Source of the DNA: Periplaneta americana
Lineage: Eukaryota; Arthropoda; Insecta; Blattodea; Blattidae
Direction of reading: 5' to 3'
Length of the DNA: 64,000 bases
Assembly (NCBI RefSeq): GCF_040183065.1
Contig: NC_091117.1
Location: 108,554,001 to 108,618,000, forward strand
How positions within the stretch are numbered: the stretch's first letter is position 1; the number at the start of each line of letters is the position of its first letter. Below the pieces are notes generated by a model. It did no database searches, was not told the origin of the DNA, and worked only from the letters and a program-made list of their open reading frames with translations. Shown piece by piece: positions 1 through 12,965 of this stretch. The translations under genes were made by a program, and so were the position numbers.

Positions 1-658
1 ATGCTTTGCAGCTATTTATCACGACTGTTGTTCACAACCAAGATTGCAATGTGAAATAAAAAGAGTTTGTTACTTTCATCTAAATAACTACAACTTTTAT
101 TTCAAGATTTTTTTTTATTGGAGGGTACTTTTAAACCTCAATTAATTTATATAAAGTAAGAGTGACGAAGAAGGTCATGTGATTGTTTTACATCAGTTTT
201 TTTTGGTATTTTTTTAAAAGTGTATTGCATAATCCGTTTCGAAATGTGAGAGACCGACAACATTTTGAGAATAGAGGACTTAGAGTCAGACAACGTTAAC
301 TCCAAAATCGCAACTTTACAGGAGGAAGGAAAAAAGGTGAATACAGCTGTTTATTTAATGACTGTTCATTTCTTTTTTATGAAGATAAACTTTTTATATT
401 TTTACAACATGTAGGAAATTTATTCTTACAGAACAATAGCACTGATTTTCTTAGCAAAAATTTGTACTTTTCGGAGATAAAGTTCTCTGATTCAAACTGA
501 AGCAGAAGGTAATAAATAGGAATTAACGTTGCATCAGAAACTATTGTACTGATAGTAATAATTTCAATTTTATTGTAATAACAAAATTATGGAGTACTGA
601 AATTTCCTTGAAAAAATTAAACATTGAACAATGTACTGTATCTTGTATAAAAGTTAAC
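1..658. other. AT-rich sequence, nothing recognised
   Basis: I see no coding pattern, inverted repeat or known repeat family here. It is AT-rich with short A/T runs and lies 3' of the last visible CCDC85 exon on the minus strand. A missing terminal CCDC85 exon was looked for here and not found. Confidence 0.4.
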
Positions 659-780
659 AACAATGTTGGCCATCGGCGTGGCTCAGTTTGCTGAGGCGCT
701 TGCCTGCTGATCTGGAGTTGCGCTCGAGCTGATTAACTGCCCCCCCTCCCGAGATTTTCCCCAACCGTAATGCAAATGTG
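659..780 (+). repeat. tRNA-derived SINE fragment
   Basis: The start reads like a tRNA 5' half with an internal-promoter A box (TGGCTCAGTTTGCTGAGG). The body that follows (GATTTTCCCCAACCG) resembles the SINE at 16395-16660, which is in opposite orientation. The B box expected near 725 appears deleted, so this copy should be transcriptionally dead. Confidence 0.55.
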
Positions 781-974
781 AGATAACTTCTTCCTGTTCT
801 TATAACATCTTCGTCAGTTTCTTGATTCAAGACTAACTCTGAAAGAGTTAAGGTTTTACGTAAAGTATCTATTATTTTCATTGATGAAGCATCAATGATC
901 CCTACTGTACCAGTTGACTGTGTGGACTGTTTGCTAAGAGACATTATGAACTGTAATGATCAATAATTAGGTAA

Positions 975-1440
975 TATTCCAATGAGTGGGAAAGTTATTC
1001 TTTTCTGTGGTGATTTCAGGCAAGTATTGCCAGTGGTGCCAATGTCAAGCCGAGTTCAAATCCTAGAATCCTGCATTCAGAAGAGTAAAATTAGGAATTT
1101 CTTTATTATTCTTCATTTGACCCAAAAATATGCGAGCCAATGTCAATGAACCAACATTTTCTGAGAGGTTACTTCAATTAGGAAATGGAACACATCAATC
1201 TAATAATCTTGGTGAAAATATTATTAACATTCAAATAACTTTATGTGCAAGGAAAACTCGGTTGTCAGCCTGGTTAAATATTCGACCCAAGTTATTGTGT
1301 GTCTTTTCAATAACAATTGTTATAAAATCAACAAGGAAGTGATGCATTATTGTAGAAGATTCCAAGGAGTACTACAGAGTCGACTCAATCATCACAGATG
1401 ACCCGGTAGAAAAGTTAAACATACCTACCATTAGAATATT
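975..1440 (+). pseudogene. Helitron helicase (PIF1-type) remnant
   Basis: Conceptual translation across frames gives GKVILFCGDFRQVLPVVP, the helicase motif seen in PIF1-like helicases of Helitron RepHel proteins. After a frame change comes NMRANVNEPTFSERLLQLG, the typical next block. A weaker block follows near 1350-1420 (YYRVDSIITDD). Helitrons are rolling-circle transposons whose protein combines a Rep nuclease and this helicase. Only the middle of the helicase survives, with frameshifts and stops. No Helitron end (5' TC, 3' hairpin-CTRR) could be assigned. The Rep fragment at 27460 is a different insertion. Confidence 0.75.
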
Positions 1441-1862
1441 AGAATTATCCAATATACAGAGCTATTATTATCAAATGTCCTAGAAAATAGTGGCCGGCCG
1501 GTTGGCCACACCTGTGTCGTATGACCATTTCTCCTGCACAATCGACCTTCAGTAACCATATGACATTCAGTTTCAGTGTGCTTAGAAGCCGTGTAATGAA
1601 ACTCTCAAATTCTTCAAGTGTACAACATTAGTGTATAAAGTTTAGTGATTGTTGTGTATTTAGGTAATGCCTAGCAACAAATTCTCATTGTGTGAATGTG
1701 TGTATATGTACAACATGTACAGTTGTCAAAAAAAAAAGGTGGCCGGACTCGTGAACAGTGAATATTTTCTAGTCCACTTCGGGTCACGGCGATATTACAC
1801 GATGCATGTGCTTGTAGAAGCAGTTCCGGAAGTATAAAACTATTCCATATCTGCGTCTTGTA

Positions 1863-1935
1863 CACCAGCGGTAGAGTGCTCGCTTAATGATTCGAAGGTT
1901 GTGGGTTCGGGCCTTGCTTAAGCTTTCATTTTATT
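1863..1935 (+). repeat. tRNA-like SINE head
   Basis: AGCGGTAGAGTGCTCGC followed about 25 bases later by GTGGGTTCGGGCC resembles a tRNA A box and B box. It abuts the left edge of the AT-rich minisatellite. It does not look like a functional tRNA because the arms pair poorly. Confidence 0.4.
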
Positions 1936-1945
1936 TTTTAATCGC

Positions 1946-2242
1946 TCTTTAGCGATATAAATAATATTCAAATTATAATTTATATTCTGTTATAGTTCTT
2001 TAACGTTATAAATAATATTTACGCTACCATTTAGGCCTATATTCTGTTATCGTTCTTTATCGATATAAATAATATTCAAGTTATTTATATTTTGTTACCG
2101 TTCTTTTAGCAGTATAAATAATAATTCAAGTTATAATTTTTTATATTCTGTTATCGTTATTTAGTGATATAAATAATATTCAAGTCATCATTTGTATTTT
2201 GTTATCATTATTTAGCGATATAAATGATACTAAAGTTATTAT
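1946..2242. repeat. ~50-bp minisatellite, left part
   Basis: About six diverged units of roughly 50 bp read approximately TCTTTAGCGATATAAATAAT followed by ATTCAA, an AT spacer and TATATTCTGTTATCG. The array is cut at 2242 by the hAT element at 2243-4437 and resumes at 4446, so it was one array before the insertion. Confidence 0.85.
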
Positions 2243-4437
<2,195 letters not shown>

Positions 4438-4445
4438 GTTATTAT

Positions 4446-4580
4446 TTATATTCTGTTATCATTCTTTAGCGATATAAATAATATTCAAATTATAATTTAT
4501 ATTCTGTTATCGGTCTTTAATGATAAATAATATTCAAGTTATCATTTATATTCTGTTATCGTTCTTTAGCAAAATAAATA
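4446..4580. repeat. ~50-bp minisatellite, right part
   Basis: Two to three further units of the array at 1946-2242 continue directly after the hAT target duplication, and the last unit degenerates near 4580. Confidence 0.8.
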
Positions 4581-4701
4581 ACATAAATTTAATATTAGGC
4601 CTGGAACAATACAGTTGCATAATACTAGTGTTTGTTTTTTATTTTTATATTATTACATTAATTTACATTATCTTGAAACACAATAAAATGAAAAATAGTG
4701 A

Positions 4702-4768
4702 CGAGGAATTGAACATGAGACGTTGACATCTAAATTCTGACGTTCTTCCGACTGAACTACGAGAGCAC
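4702..4768 (-). repeat. tRNA-like SINE head
   Basis: Read on the minus strand, GCTCTCGTAGTTCAGTCGG then TCATGTTCAATTCCTC resemble a tRNA 5' end with A box and a T-arm/B box. It lies on the opposite side of the minisatellite from the tRNA-like segment at 1863, in opposite orientation. Confidence 0.4.
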
Positions 4769-5059
4769 AAGTGTGGAAACATTTGCCGAAAAATTGGTCC
4801 AGTCTCCCTCTAAGATTTTCTGATGATTTGTAAAAGTTCGTTCAGGATTCGGGGGGCAAAGGCTAATTGGCATTTCCTGGTATCTGATCTGATCAAAAAT
4901 CCTCATAGAACTGATATTTAATCCTTGCGATGAATTTCGGTGAAGTCCGGAGGGCTCAATTAGTCAGATCCATTTTCTTCACCTCCATGCCTGGGCCCTC
5001 TGGGATCTATTAAGATGCGAAAGAGACAGTGGTGTGTGGAAAACAACGGGAAGTTACCG

Positions 5060-5600
5060 CATTTATCCTTTCCAAGAAAAACTGCAAATATGAACAAAGG
5101 AAGCTTTTAATAGAAAAAGGAGCATCTTCTGTGGACCTCTGGAAAAAGAACTAAGGAAGAGATTAGTGAAGTGCTTTGTGTGGAGTGTGGCACTGTATAG
5201 GGAAGAAACATGGACATTACGATGAAATGAAGGGAAACGAATAGAAGCATTTGAAATGTGGATGTGGAGAAGAATATAGTGTGTGAAGTGGACAGACAGA
5301 ATAAGAAATGAAGTTGTCTTGGAAAAAGTGGATGAAGAAAGAATGATGCTGAAATTGATTAGAAAGAGAAAAAGGAATTGGTTGGGTCACTGGTTGAGAA
5401 GAAACTGCCTACTGAAGGATGCACTGGAAGAAATGGTGAACGGGAGAAGAGTTTGGAGCAGAAGAAGATATCAAATAATAGAAGACATTAAAATATGTGG
5501 ATCATGTGGGGAGACTAAGAGGAAGGTAGAAAATAGGAAAGATTGGAGAATGCTGGGCTTGCAGTGAAAGACCTGCCATGGGCAGAACACTTATGTATGT
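5060..5600 (+). pseudogene. LINE fragment, C-terminal end of reverse-transcriptase ORF
   Basis: The translation carries the C-terminal part of a non-LTR retrotransposon polyprotein: PLEKELRKRLVKCFVWSVAL, then MKWTDRIRNEVVLEKVDEER, then RKRNWLGHWLRRNCLLKDAL. It ends with SRRRYQIIEDIK and a short 3' end (GCAGTGAAAGACCTGCC). Three other copies of this family are in the window (20561-20935 and 22260-23165 on minus; 41800-42301 on plus). The copy is 5'-truncated and has in-frame stops, so it is dead. The clade cannot be fixed from this fragment. Confidence 0.8.
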
Positions 5601-6015
5601 CCAGGATGCTTTGAATGTCGTGGCTGAGAACAGTCACTATTTGAAAAGACTCTAGTCGATTCCATGCCCACTAGACTGTGAGATGTGATCGAGATGTGGG
5701 GAAGATAGATTAAATATTGAATCGTACTGTTTTGTTTTGTTTTTTGAACGCTTAAAATTGTTTGAATGTTGTAAGGCAGACGCCAGTAAGTTTGTTTTGT
5801 TTATGCCACGAAAGATATTCTTGTTGAGAATAAAATCTTTTTTTCATTCCAATTGCAGCCATAATGTCATAATAAATAATGATAAAGTCATGGCATAATA
5901 CATTCATGAACTTCACGTTAATTACTAAAATAATCATAAAAGAGAAAGGAGCAATTATGTATGTTTTGTCTCTTTCTCTTAAAAATAAAACAAAAAACAA
6001 CATAAAAAGCACTAG
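5601..6015. other. No gene recognised
   Basis: AT-rich sequence between two repeat fragments. Short ORFs on both strands show no family resemblance. Confidence 0.4.
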
Positions 6016-6078
6016 GTTGTGTTCGAATGCAGGACCTAACGAATACCAGGCCAGAACGCTACCATTACACCAGCAAGT
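6016..6078 (-). repeat. tRNA-like SINE head
   Basis: On the minus strand, GCTGGTGTAATGGTAGCG followed by CTGCATTCGAACACAAC gives an A-box-like and B-box-like pair. No body or tail could be assigned, so it is only a SINE or tRNA-relic candidate. Confidence 0.4.
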
Positions 6079-6229
6079 AACACACGAAATTCTTTAATTA
6101 TAACTGTAGGTATCAGGCAATGTGGTCCAACAACATGTAACATTGCCTGTCTCCGAATTGTAGCGAAGATACCCGAAGGGAACTTTGTTTCTGGAGAGCG
6201 GCCACTTTTGCTTTTGACAACTGTACATA

Positions 6230-6775
6230 AAAGGCAGAAGGTCGTGTGCGAAAACAAGACGAAAATTTTGAATAAAGTTTTCAAACAGACCTGTGCCTTC
6301 TACCAAAACAATTAGATGACTCACTAAAAGATTTAAAGAAACAGGCTCAGTGAAGAATCGAAAATCAAGTATAAAACGTAGTGTTCTTAAGTGGAATGAC
6401 TGTCAGTTTATTTCCAACAAGATTCTGCCACTGCTCATACAGCTGCAGTGTCAATGAGGGAATTGAGGTGTATTTTCGGTACGAGACTAATCAGTAATAA
6501 TTTGAGGCGGAGGAGGGGACCCAATTTTATATCAACACTTATTCTGATTCTTTGGTCATCCAGAAGTATATATTTTAATGCCTCCACGAGGCCCAGATAT
6601 AACATTCTGTGACTTTTATTTATGGAGAACACTAAAAGGTAGAGTTTATAAGAAAAATCCTAATTCTATAGATGAACTAAAAGACTGCATACGAGAAGAA
6701 ATCCAAGCTATCAATGATCTGGAACTTCAGAGTGTTGTTCATTCATTCATCAGAAGATAGTTGTGTGTGGTGGCA
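6230..6775 (+). pseudogene. IS630/Tc1-mariner transposase remnant
   Basis: Pieces of a DDE transposase appear in order on the plus strand. The end of the helix-turn-helix region (LTKRFKETGSVKNRKSS, about 6310-6365) comes first. The block with the second catalytic Asp (FQQDSATAHTAAVSMRELR, about 6412-6470) follows. The C-terminal block PPRGPDITFCDFYLWRTLKG at 6581 runs to the stop near 6760. The central part with the first Asp is deleted and frames change between blocks. The usual WPPRSPDL motif is degraded. I cannot assign it to mariner, Tc1 or another IS630 clade. Confidence 0.75.
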
Positions 6776-7026
6776 AATGGGGGCCATTTTCAGCACAGTA
6801 CAGCAAAGTAAAGCAGTTATTACTTATTCAATGATTATACAAGTGTTAAAAGAGTGTATCCAAGAATGAAGAAAGTCTTACCTTTATGAAAAATGAAAAT
6901 ATTGGGTATGAATATCAAGAGAAGCTGAGAGATAACGAATTCGTACATACACTGACTGATTGAACATCCATCTAAATATTTAAATCTAAAATTGGAAGGT
7001 AGAAAATATATATTCCATCTCTACGG

Positions 7027-7492
7027 ATATGTTAAAGGATGAATAATTTCGAGGGAAAAATTGTTCCGGAGCCGGGTATCGAACCCGGGACCTTTGGTTT
7101 AACGTACCAATGCTCTACCACTGAGCTACTCGGGAACTCTAACAGACACCGATCCAATTTTTCCCTCTATATCCACAGACCTCAAAGTGGGCTGACAACC
7201 GTCAAGCAACCAACTTCGAGTGCACACTAACTCCGTGTGACTTAAATTGTGGTTTTCTGTTGACGAACAGTGACGTGTATTATGCAAATCAAGATTTTCA
7301 GGTATAACTCCCTGTAAAGTTGATTTGAATAATTTCGAGGGAAAAATTGTTCCGGAGCCGGGTATCGAACCCGGGACCTTTGGTTTAATGGGTTCGATAC
7401 CCGGCTCCGGAACAATTCTTCCCTCGAAATTATTCAAATCAACTTTACAGGGAGTTATACTTGAAAATCTTGATTTGCATATGTTAAAGGAT
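7027..7492. repeat. Composite SINE with inverted arm, 14-bp flanking duplication
   Basis: Two minus-oriented SINE pieces (7041-7134 and 7281-7387) are followed by a plus-oriented piece (7390-7478). The minus pieces show a nearly complete tRNA-like head: A box TAGCTCAGTGGTAGAGC, perfect T-arm CCGGGTTCGATACCCGG and an acceptor that almost closes. The anticodon position reads GTT but lacks U33. The body reads CAATTTTTCCCTCGAAATTA. Arms 7281-7372 and 7390-7481 are inverted copies differing at two positions. The whole unit is bounded by ATATGTTAAAGGAT at 7027-7040 and 7479-7492, read as one target-site duplication. Confidence 0.85.
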
Positions 7493-8384
7493 TCCATAGT
7501 AAACTCAATGTAATGTATACTACCTTGAAAGCAAATAATTAAGTACACTTACCATTTTGCCAACAGTTAAAAGAAGAAAAAAAAATGACAAATTTCAGCG
7601 AATTTCAGGAAATCATAAGTGATGACATCAAGAACAGATTCCTAGACTTCGATATCCTAAAGCCAAAACTTACCCTCTTCAACCATCCCACAGTGTTTCC
7701 AAGAGGCTCAAAAGCTGGCCAAAAATGATTTTTTCATTTTTAATTTTATGATGTTTGCAATATACCCCAACTATCTCCAAGGTCTGGCGGTCATAAAACA
7801 GCCACCCTCGTAGCAGGTCTAATTCTACGCAGTTGTATTCGAACCTTTGAAAGTAGTGCATGAAGTGTCGTTTTTGCTGTGTTGCGATTGTGTGTTTTTC
7901 AATTAGAATTTCAATTATATCTTTTGTACTTCTGTGGTTGATTATCAGGTAAATGTTATTATGGATTGTTAGAGTTATGTTTCTGAATTAAGAATACGTT
8001 ATTATTATAATGATTAAGTATATTATACTTTGCTGAGGAATCATAATCATATTATGTAAAATTTTATTTTGTGATTCCTTAAGTTCGGTCTTTATGCAGA
8101 CCAGCAAAAATTGCCTCACGTTGCCCCGTGTTATTTCCTTGACCAACATGTAGCCTGACATGTTTACTTGATGATCTTGAAAGGTAAAATTGCCCATATT
8201 TGCCCCTTTTGATAAAATTTAGATAAATATATGTATTGGCGTACTTCAAATTAATCGTCTAAAATACGAATATTCTCAGTATCAGTTAATTTCTTCTCTA
8301 CAGCAAAACTATGTTCAATTTGGCTATCAAATAGTTATAAAAGTAAAAAGTAACAAATTTTTAGTCATTTATTTTGGTTTCAGA
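7493..8384. other. No gene recognised
   Basis: AT-rich sequence without convincing coding or inverted-repeat structure. It may hold the 5' part of the Transib-like element that follows, but I found no CACWATG-type terminus. Confidence 0.35.
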
Positions 8385-10494
8385 ATGGAGTACCGTTGCA
8401 AAAGGAAAGAATTGTTTGATACTTTACAGAAGGAAAAAAGTGGTCGTAAGAAACAGAAAGACGTAGTATTGCAGTTTCTTATTACAAAAATCGGTCTAGA
8501 AGTCTCCCATGATCAAATTAAATTGTTAGAAAGACATGGTTCTCGTTTTTGCATTAATTTGTTTCGCAGAATCAATCAATCTAACAGGATGAGTGTTTGA
8601 TTTAAAAAAAAACGAGCAGTTTAGATAAAGAGTTTGTATGTGATTTAAATGCTATAAAACCTACTCTACAGAAAAGAGGAGGACCACAGGCAAAGTTTGG
8701 AGAGAGCAGTAGTAGGTCTAAGCGTAGAAAAACTCAAAATGTAAGAAAATCTGCAGAGATTGCGAAAAATTTAACATTCGCTGCAAAAATAAAGTAAGTG
8801 CAGAAATAACCGGCATTGACAGGAATCTCATCTACAGATGTGGAATTATACTTAAAACCATATCCTGTGGATCTGAAATAAACACAAATGAATTTGAAAA
8901 ATATGCAACTGAGACTGCCAGATTATTTGTCTCACTATACTCTTGGTATCCCATGCCTGTCACTGTACATAAAATACACATTCATGGTTGGACTATTATT
9001 TCCGAGGCATTACTTCCAATTGAATGCTGAATTTACAAAACGACTTATGTCCCTAGAAGTAGTTTTGAGAAAATTAAAGAAAACTGTTTTTGACTTCGCT
9101 GAACCATATATTGTTACAATATAATTTTTTATATGTAAGAGATATGTAAGAGAAAAATTTTTAGTATAAAAATTCATACTTTTGTACTCTTCTTCAGGTT
9201 GTAAAAAATTTAATTATCTTCAGGACTTAAGTTATTCTGCAAATTAACTTCAATTCTGCATCATAATTATTAGGTTATTGACACATAAACATGTTTAACT
9301 AAATGTATTTAGCCTATACCAAAATCATAAAATAACCTTATTGCAATTGTTGAACAACATTATTTTGAACAATTTTTTAATCACAAGAGCACAGACCTCT
9401 GATGGAGAAAAGTATGATGTTGAAGGAATTTTTCTGAGCACTTATTGCCATTAAGAATTTGATTAGTAGGCTGTTCTTATTTTGTCCCAGACAACTGTTG
9501 CAGAACAACCACAGTTCTTTAATATACTGGATGTGACATAGTTATCGAAGTAGTGTGCAGGAGAAAATTACATACCTAATTAAGACGTGTCTTGGCCTGT
9601 CCCTCATGGTAGACACAAAAGGACATTTCACTAGTTTTCATGCTGTGCACAGAGAGAACTGAGACGGTGAGCTGGCGATAGTAGTACATATCCTGAACTG
9701 GTGTTAGGCAAGCTACATTTTTCATGTAGTCAAATGTGACAGCAAGAAAATCCTCTCTCTCTAGATACTTAACTTGGCTCCATTTTGCAATACTTTTCAC
9801 TTCAGCTACAAGTTCAGCACGATTACTGAACATATTGCTTTTCATTTTCATGCTCTGTTTTTCAAACGTAGTAAATTTTCTCAACTGAAGAATTACCAAT
9901 GACAACAGACAAAAAACATTTTGTCAGCTGATTGTATAATTAAAATTACATATTATGTAAGTTTCTTCAGTACTTGACAGGCAAAACAACTTAAGACCAG
10001 GACTAAATTCGTTTTACCCCTTAACCAAACATTCTGCTGCTAAGGAAAACTATACAAAAGTCGTGGATTAAAGTCATTCTGTTACTAAACGATGACCCTT
10101 GCACATAGTAACATAATCATGCTCTCAACTCAAAACTCCCAAAATGTGGACTTAAGTTGTTTTGCAAATTTATCATTCAATTGGACAAATGTCGGAAGAA
10201 GCACAAGAAGCAAGGTATAAACACCTTAAGCAATTTCGTGAACTGTATGCCAGAAAGATTTCAAGAGAGGCCACTAATCGGGATATATTCAATCGACTCC
10301 TTGCCACCTCTGATCCTTTTATAACATCCTTCCGCCAAGAGAACCGAACAAAATACAAGAAAAGGACACTACATGTGGAAGTCATAAATCTATTGAGTTC
10401 TGAAACAAACAAGGGACGGCTCAGGCCTACTGCAAGCGCAGTCACAACTTTCGGAGGGGAGGACAGTACCAATACTAGTAACAGTGATCAATGA
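8385..10494 (+). pseudogene. Transib (RAG1-like) transposase remnant
   Basis: Blocks of one protein family lie in order on the plus strand. Block 1 (8385-8597) is MEYRCKRKELFDTLQKEKSG through RHGSRFCINLFRRINQSNR. Block 2 (8610-8795) is basic (GPQAKFGESSSRSKRRKTQN). Block 3 (8926-8988) is PMPVTVHKIHIHGWTIISEA. Block 4 (10162-10491) is GQMSEEAQEARYKHLKQFRE, then ARKISREATNRDIFNRLL and SDP. The pattern HKxxxH, then PIGxxSEE, then ARKxSR, then SDP is what I recall for the C-terminus of Transib transposases. It parallels the RAG1 core segment with the third catalytic residue (E962 in mouse), here in the SEE cluster. The catalytic middle is missing, and an unrelated segment (9130-10150) separates blocks 3 and 4. 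The copy is dead; no terminal repeats were found. Confidence 0.72.
9586..9905 (-). pseudogene. DDE-type transposase fragment, unclassified family
   Basis: The minus strand encodes about 105 residues including FLAVTFDYMKNVACLTP and YYYRQLTVSVLSVHSMKTSE, ending YHEGQAKTRLN. I associate the order TFD, P, YYxRQLxVxxLxxH with an insect multi-copy transposase-like family in which that Asp opens an RNase-H-like fold. No ends were found. It sits between blocks 3 and 4 of the Transib-like remnant in opposite orientation, so it probably inserted there. Family identification is from memory and unnamed. Confidence 0.45.
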
Positions 10495-10712
10495 ACATTC
10501 GTTACCCTACTAAAGTGCTAAAGTGTTTCTGATTCTGTATTGTGTACGTGCTCACTTAGAATTTATTATTTATTAAGTGCCTCCGTAATAAATATAATAA
10601 ACAGTGTAGTTACTTTAACGTGTAACAACATTAAAAAGTTAATATTAAACAGTCATGAACATAATCGTAAAATGTTTCTAATAACTTAATGCACAGATTA
10701 ATTCAATCAATA

Positions 10713-10717
<5 letters not shown>

Positions 10718-10750
<33 letters not shown>
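10718..10750. repeat. (TA)n microsatellite
   Basis: About 16 TA dinucleotides in a row, in sequence 3' of the Transib-like remnant. Confidence 0.95.
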
Positions 10751-10753
<3 letters not shown>

Positions 10754-10797
10754 CTTTATATAAAGTATTAAATTAAGCGTCTTTATCATGGACGAAA

Positions 10798-10875
10798 AAA
10801 AACTGGGTCTACCACTTCACTGTTCAAGTATACCCAGCGGAACGCGAGCCATCAGTTGAGAAACATTGCCCTAAG
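10798..10875 (-). mobile_element. hAT terminus, fragment
   Basis: Read on the minus strand, AGGGCAATGTTTCTCAACTG followed by ATGGCTCGCG resembles the common hAT end CAGTGGTTCTCAACC followed by a GGCTCG element. The terminal CAG is degraded and no partner end was identified. Confidence 0.4.
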
Positions 10876-11189
10876 ATAAGCCAGTAGAGCTGATATATTG
10901 TTAATATGATATTATCTTTCAGTTGGTACCAAAAATTGGTAAAAAAAGTGTTGAAGTGGCTTTTAGTATTTTTGGCCAGCTTTTATGCCTCTAGGAAACA
11001 CTGTGCATCCCATGGAAACTTATGCGAGCCAGGTGCCCTCTGATCTATGGAATTTTGCGACTTTCAGACTGATCCATTCTTCAGACCAAAAAATGTGATG
11101 TTCCTCAAATCAAATGAATGTTTTCATAAACTGCATAAATTCTCATTGGAATGTTATTATTTGGCTGTACATGCATGTGTGAAGTGCTT

Positions 11190-11625
11190 TTTAAGCAATT
11201 AAATAAAAAACGACGAATTGCACTGAAAGTGCTGCACTAGAATCAAGCCTGTCTGAGACTTCCCTGACAGAGTTCAAAGTGGACATTGAGGAACTTATGT
11301 CAGAAAAGCAGTGCCAATCTTCACATTAACTTTCCTAATTTTAAAGTGTGTCAAATGAGTAAATTAGTTGAAGCTTTCATAATGTTTTGTGTTAAACTGC
11401 CTGTCTGTTTATTGCATATAATTCTAATCTATTTTAACAATTTGTAAGGTGTGTAAAATGAGTAAATTGAAGTTTCCATGAATGAATTTTAGTGTAAATG
11501 TAGAGTAAATGATAGACAGGTCCAACTTTAAATTGAAGTTGATGTTAATGGCCCTCACTCCTCGCTTGGTCATAAAATATTTTGATTGGTCCTCAAGTAA
11601 TAAAAGGTTGGATCACCCTGATCTA
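11190..11625 (+). pseudogene. hAT element 3' remnant
   Basis: About 11230-11325 encodes SETSLTEFKVDIEELMSEKQ followed by CQSSH and a stop. I recognise this as the C-terminal tail of ZBED/FAM200-type hAT transposases (a hydrophobic xFxPDIxxLxxxxxxQxS pattern). The segment ends at GGTTGGATCACCCTG (11608-11622), whose reverse complement CAGGGTGATCCAACC fits a hAT terminal repeat. An imperfect repeat (GTGTGTCAAATGAGTAAATT and GTGTGTAAAATGAGTAAATT) occurs about 100 bp apart in the 3' UTR. The left end is missing. Confidence 0.55.
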
Positions 11626-11787
11626 GAAGAAGGCAGTGTAATAGTAGTGTATAATGCAAGTTACTATTCAGTTATAGCAATTAAAACCCAAAACATATCA
11701 ACCAGGCTGCACAGTAACATAATGGGGATGATAAAGGTCTCCTAGCTACTCTACTGGCATACACGCAAGTATGTTTTAGTTACTGAA

Positions 11788-12660
11788 TACTGTTGACTCC
11801 CGATTATCTGTGTGCGTATAACCAGTTTTTGTGGATTAACCATGCATGATTTTGGCTCAATAATGAACTTAAAAAAAATTACATAAAAACTTATACTTTC
11901 ATGTTATATAGGATGGTGATTCATGAAGTATGACCCACTCTTTAGAAATCAGTTCTACAGGTCAGCAAAAAAAAAAAAAAAAAAAAAAAAAATGCTATAT
12001 GAATATAAGTCCGATAATCAATATTTAAGTAGCTATAGCTGTTCGAATCCTCAGAAAGTAGAAGCAGTTGTGAGCACAATTAAAGGGAATCAATTAAAAA
12101 TACACAGAAAGGTTATTAAAAAAATATGATATTAAAACAGAAAATAAGCTTATCTCAGTTTAAAAGCAGATTTTTAAATCTTTCTTTTTCCTCTTCAATG
12201 TACTTGGCTCCACGGATGTGAACTGTGAAGTGTGATGTAGGGGATTCATCAAGTTGATCAAATATGTTGCTTGGTATCTAAAAGGGCATCTTCCAATGTA
12301 AGATTGTGAAATGCTAATGTTAGCCCTACTCATCAACAGATGACATCACCAGACCTGACCTATCCTACCTCTCCCCACACTTCATGTCACAACGGAACCC
12401 CACTCCCCTTAGTGCACGTCCCACTATTTGTATTAAGATGCACACAAGTTACAAGCCTGGCTCACAGTCTGATGTATGGATTTTTACAAATAAATAAAAA
12501 AGTAATGATAATTGCACCCATGGTATCCAAAATTTTCGGGATTGATGCTGCCATTTGATCAGCAATGTTGGTAGCATGATCCTGTGGGAGATGGCAATAC
12601 TATAATATCTCGTAAGTCAGGCAAGTGAGTGGATGCATTGATGTTTTACATTCCTTTATT
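11788..12660. other. No gene; possible pogo-like end at left
   Basis: GTTGACTCCCGATTATCTGTG near 11800 resembles pogo/Tigger-type transposon ends from memory, and a similar GGATTATCTGTTATTCC lies near 12970. This is too weak for a call. A run of about 26 A lies near 11967-11992. The remainder shows no convincing coding sequence. Confidence 0.3.
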
Positions 12661-12669
12661 TGGACTTGT

Positions 12670-12965
12670 GTAATTGGTGTAGTGGTAATTTTCCGATGGA
12701 TCAGAGAAAGGAACCATGTATGCATCAAGTTTCGTGTAAATCTAGAGAAAAGAGCATCAGAAACATTTGCAATGATTACGAGTGTTTGGAAGTGACAGCA
12801 TGAGCCATATATGAGTATATGAATGACATACTCAGTTCAGGGCCAGTCAACATCTGTTGAAGATGACGAATACATAGGGAGACCCATCAACTTCACAAGA
12901 CCCGATACTGTTGCCAAAGTTCGCCAGCTCATCTGAGAGGCATCAGTCCTACAGTAAAAGTAGAG
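12670..12965 (+). pseudogene. Mariner-type transposase N-terminal remnant
   Basis: The plus strand reads CIKFRVNLEKRASETFAMI, then SVQGQSTSVEDDEYIGRP, then DTVAKVRQLI. This matches the mariner N-terminal order: first helix-turn-helix (IKFCxKLGKxAxETxxML), linker (GRTSxEDDxRxGRP), then the start of the second helix-turn-helix (VxxVRxLI). Stops interrupt it and the catalytic domain is absent. Confidence 0.7.

Noticed and set aside
7041..7134. Possible functional tRNA gene (GTT anticodon position), minus strand
   Set aside because: The cloverleaf is nearly complete but lacks U33 and a clean acceptor stem, continues into a SINE body, and recurs in other SINE copies.
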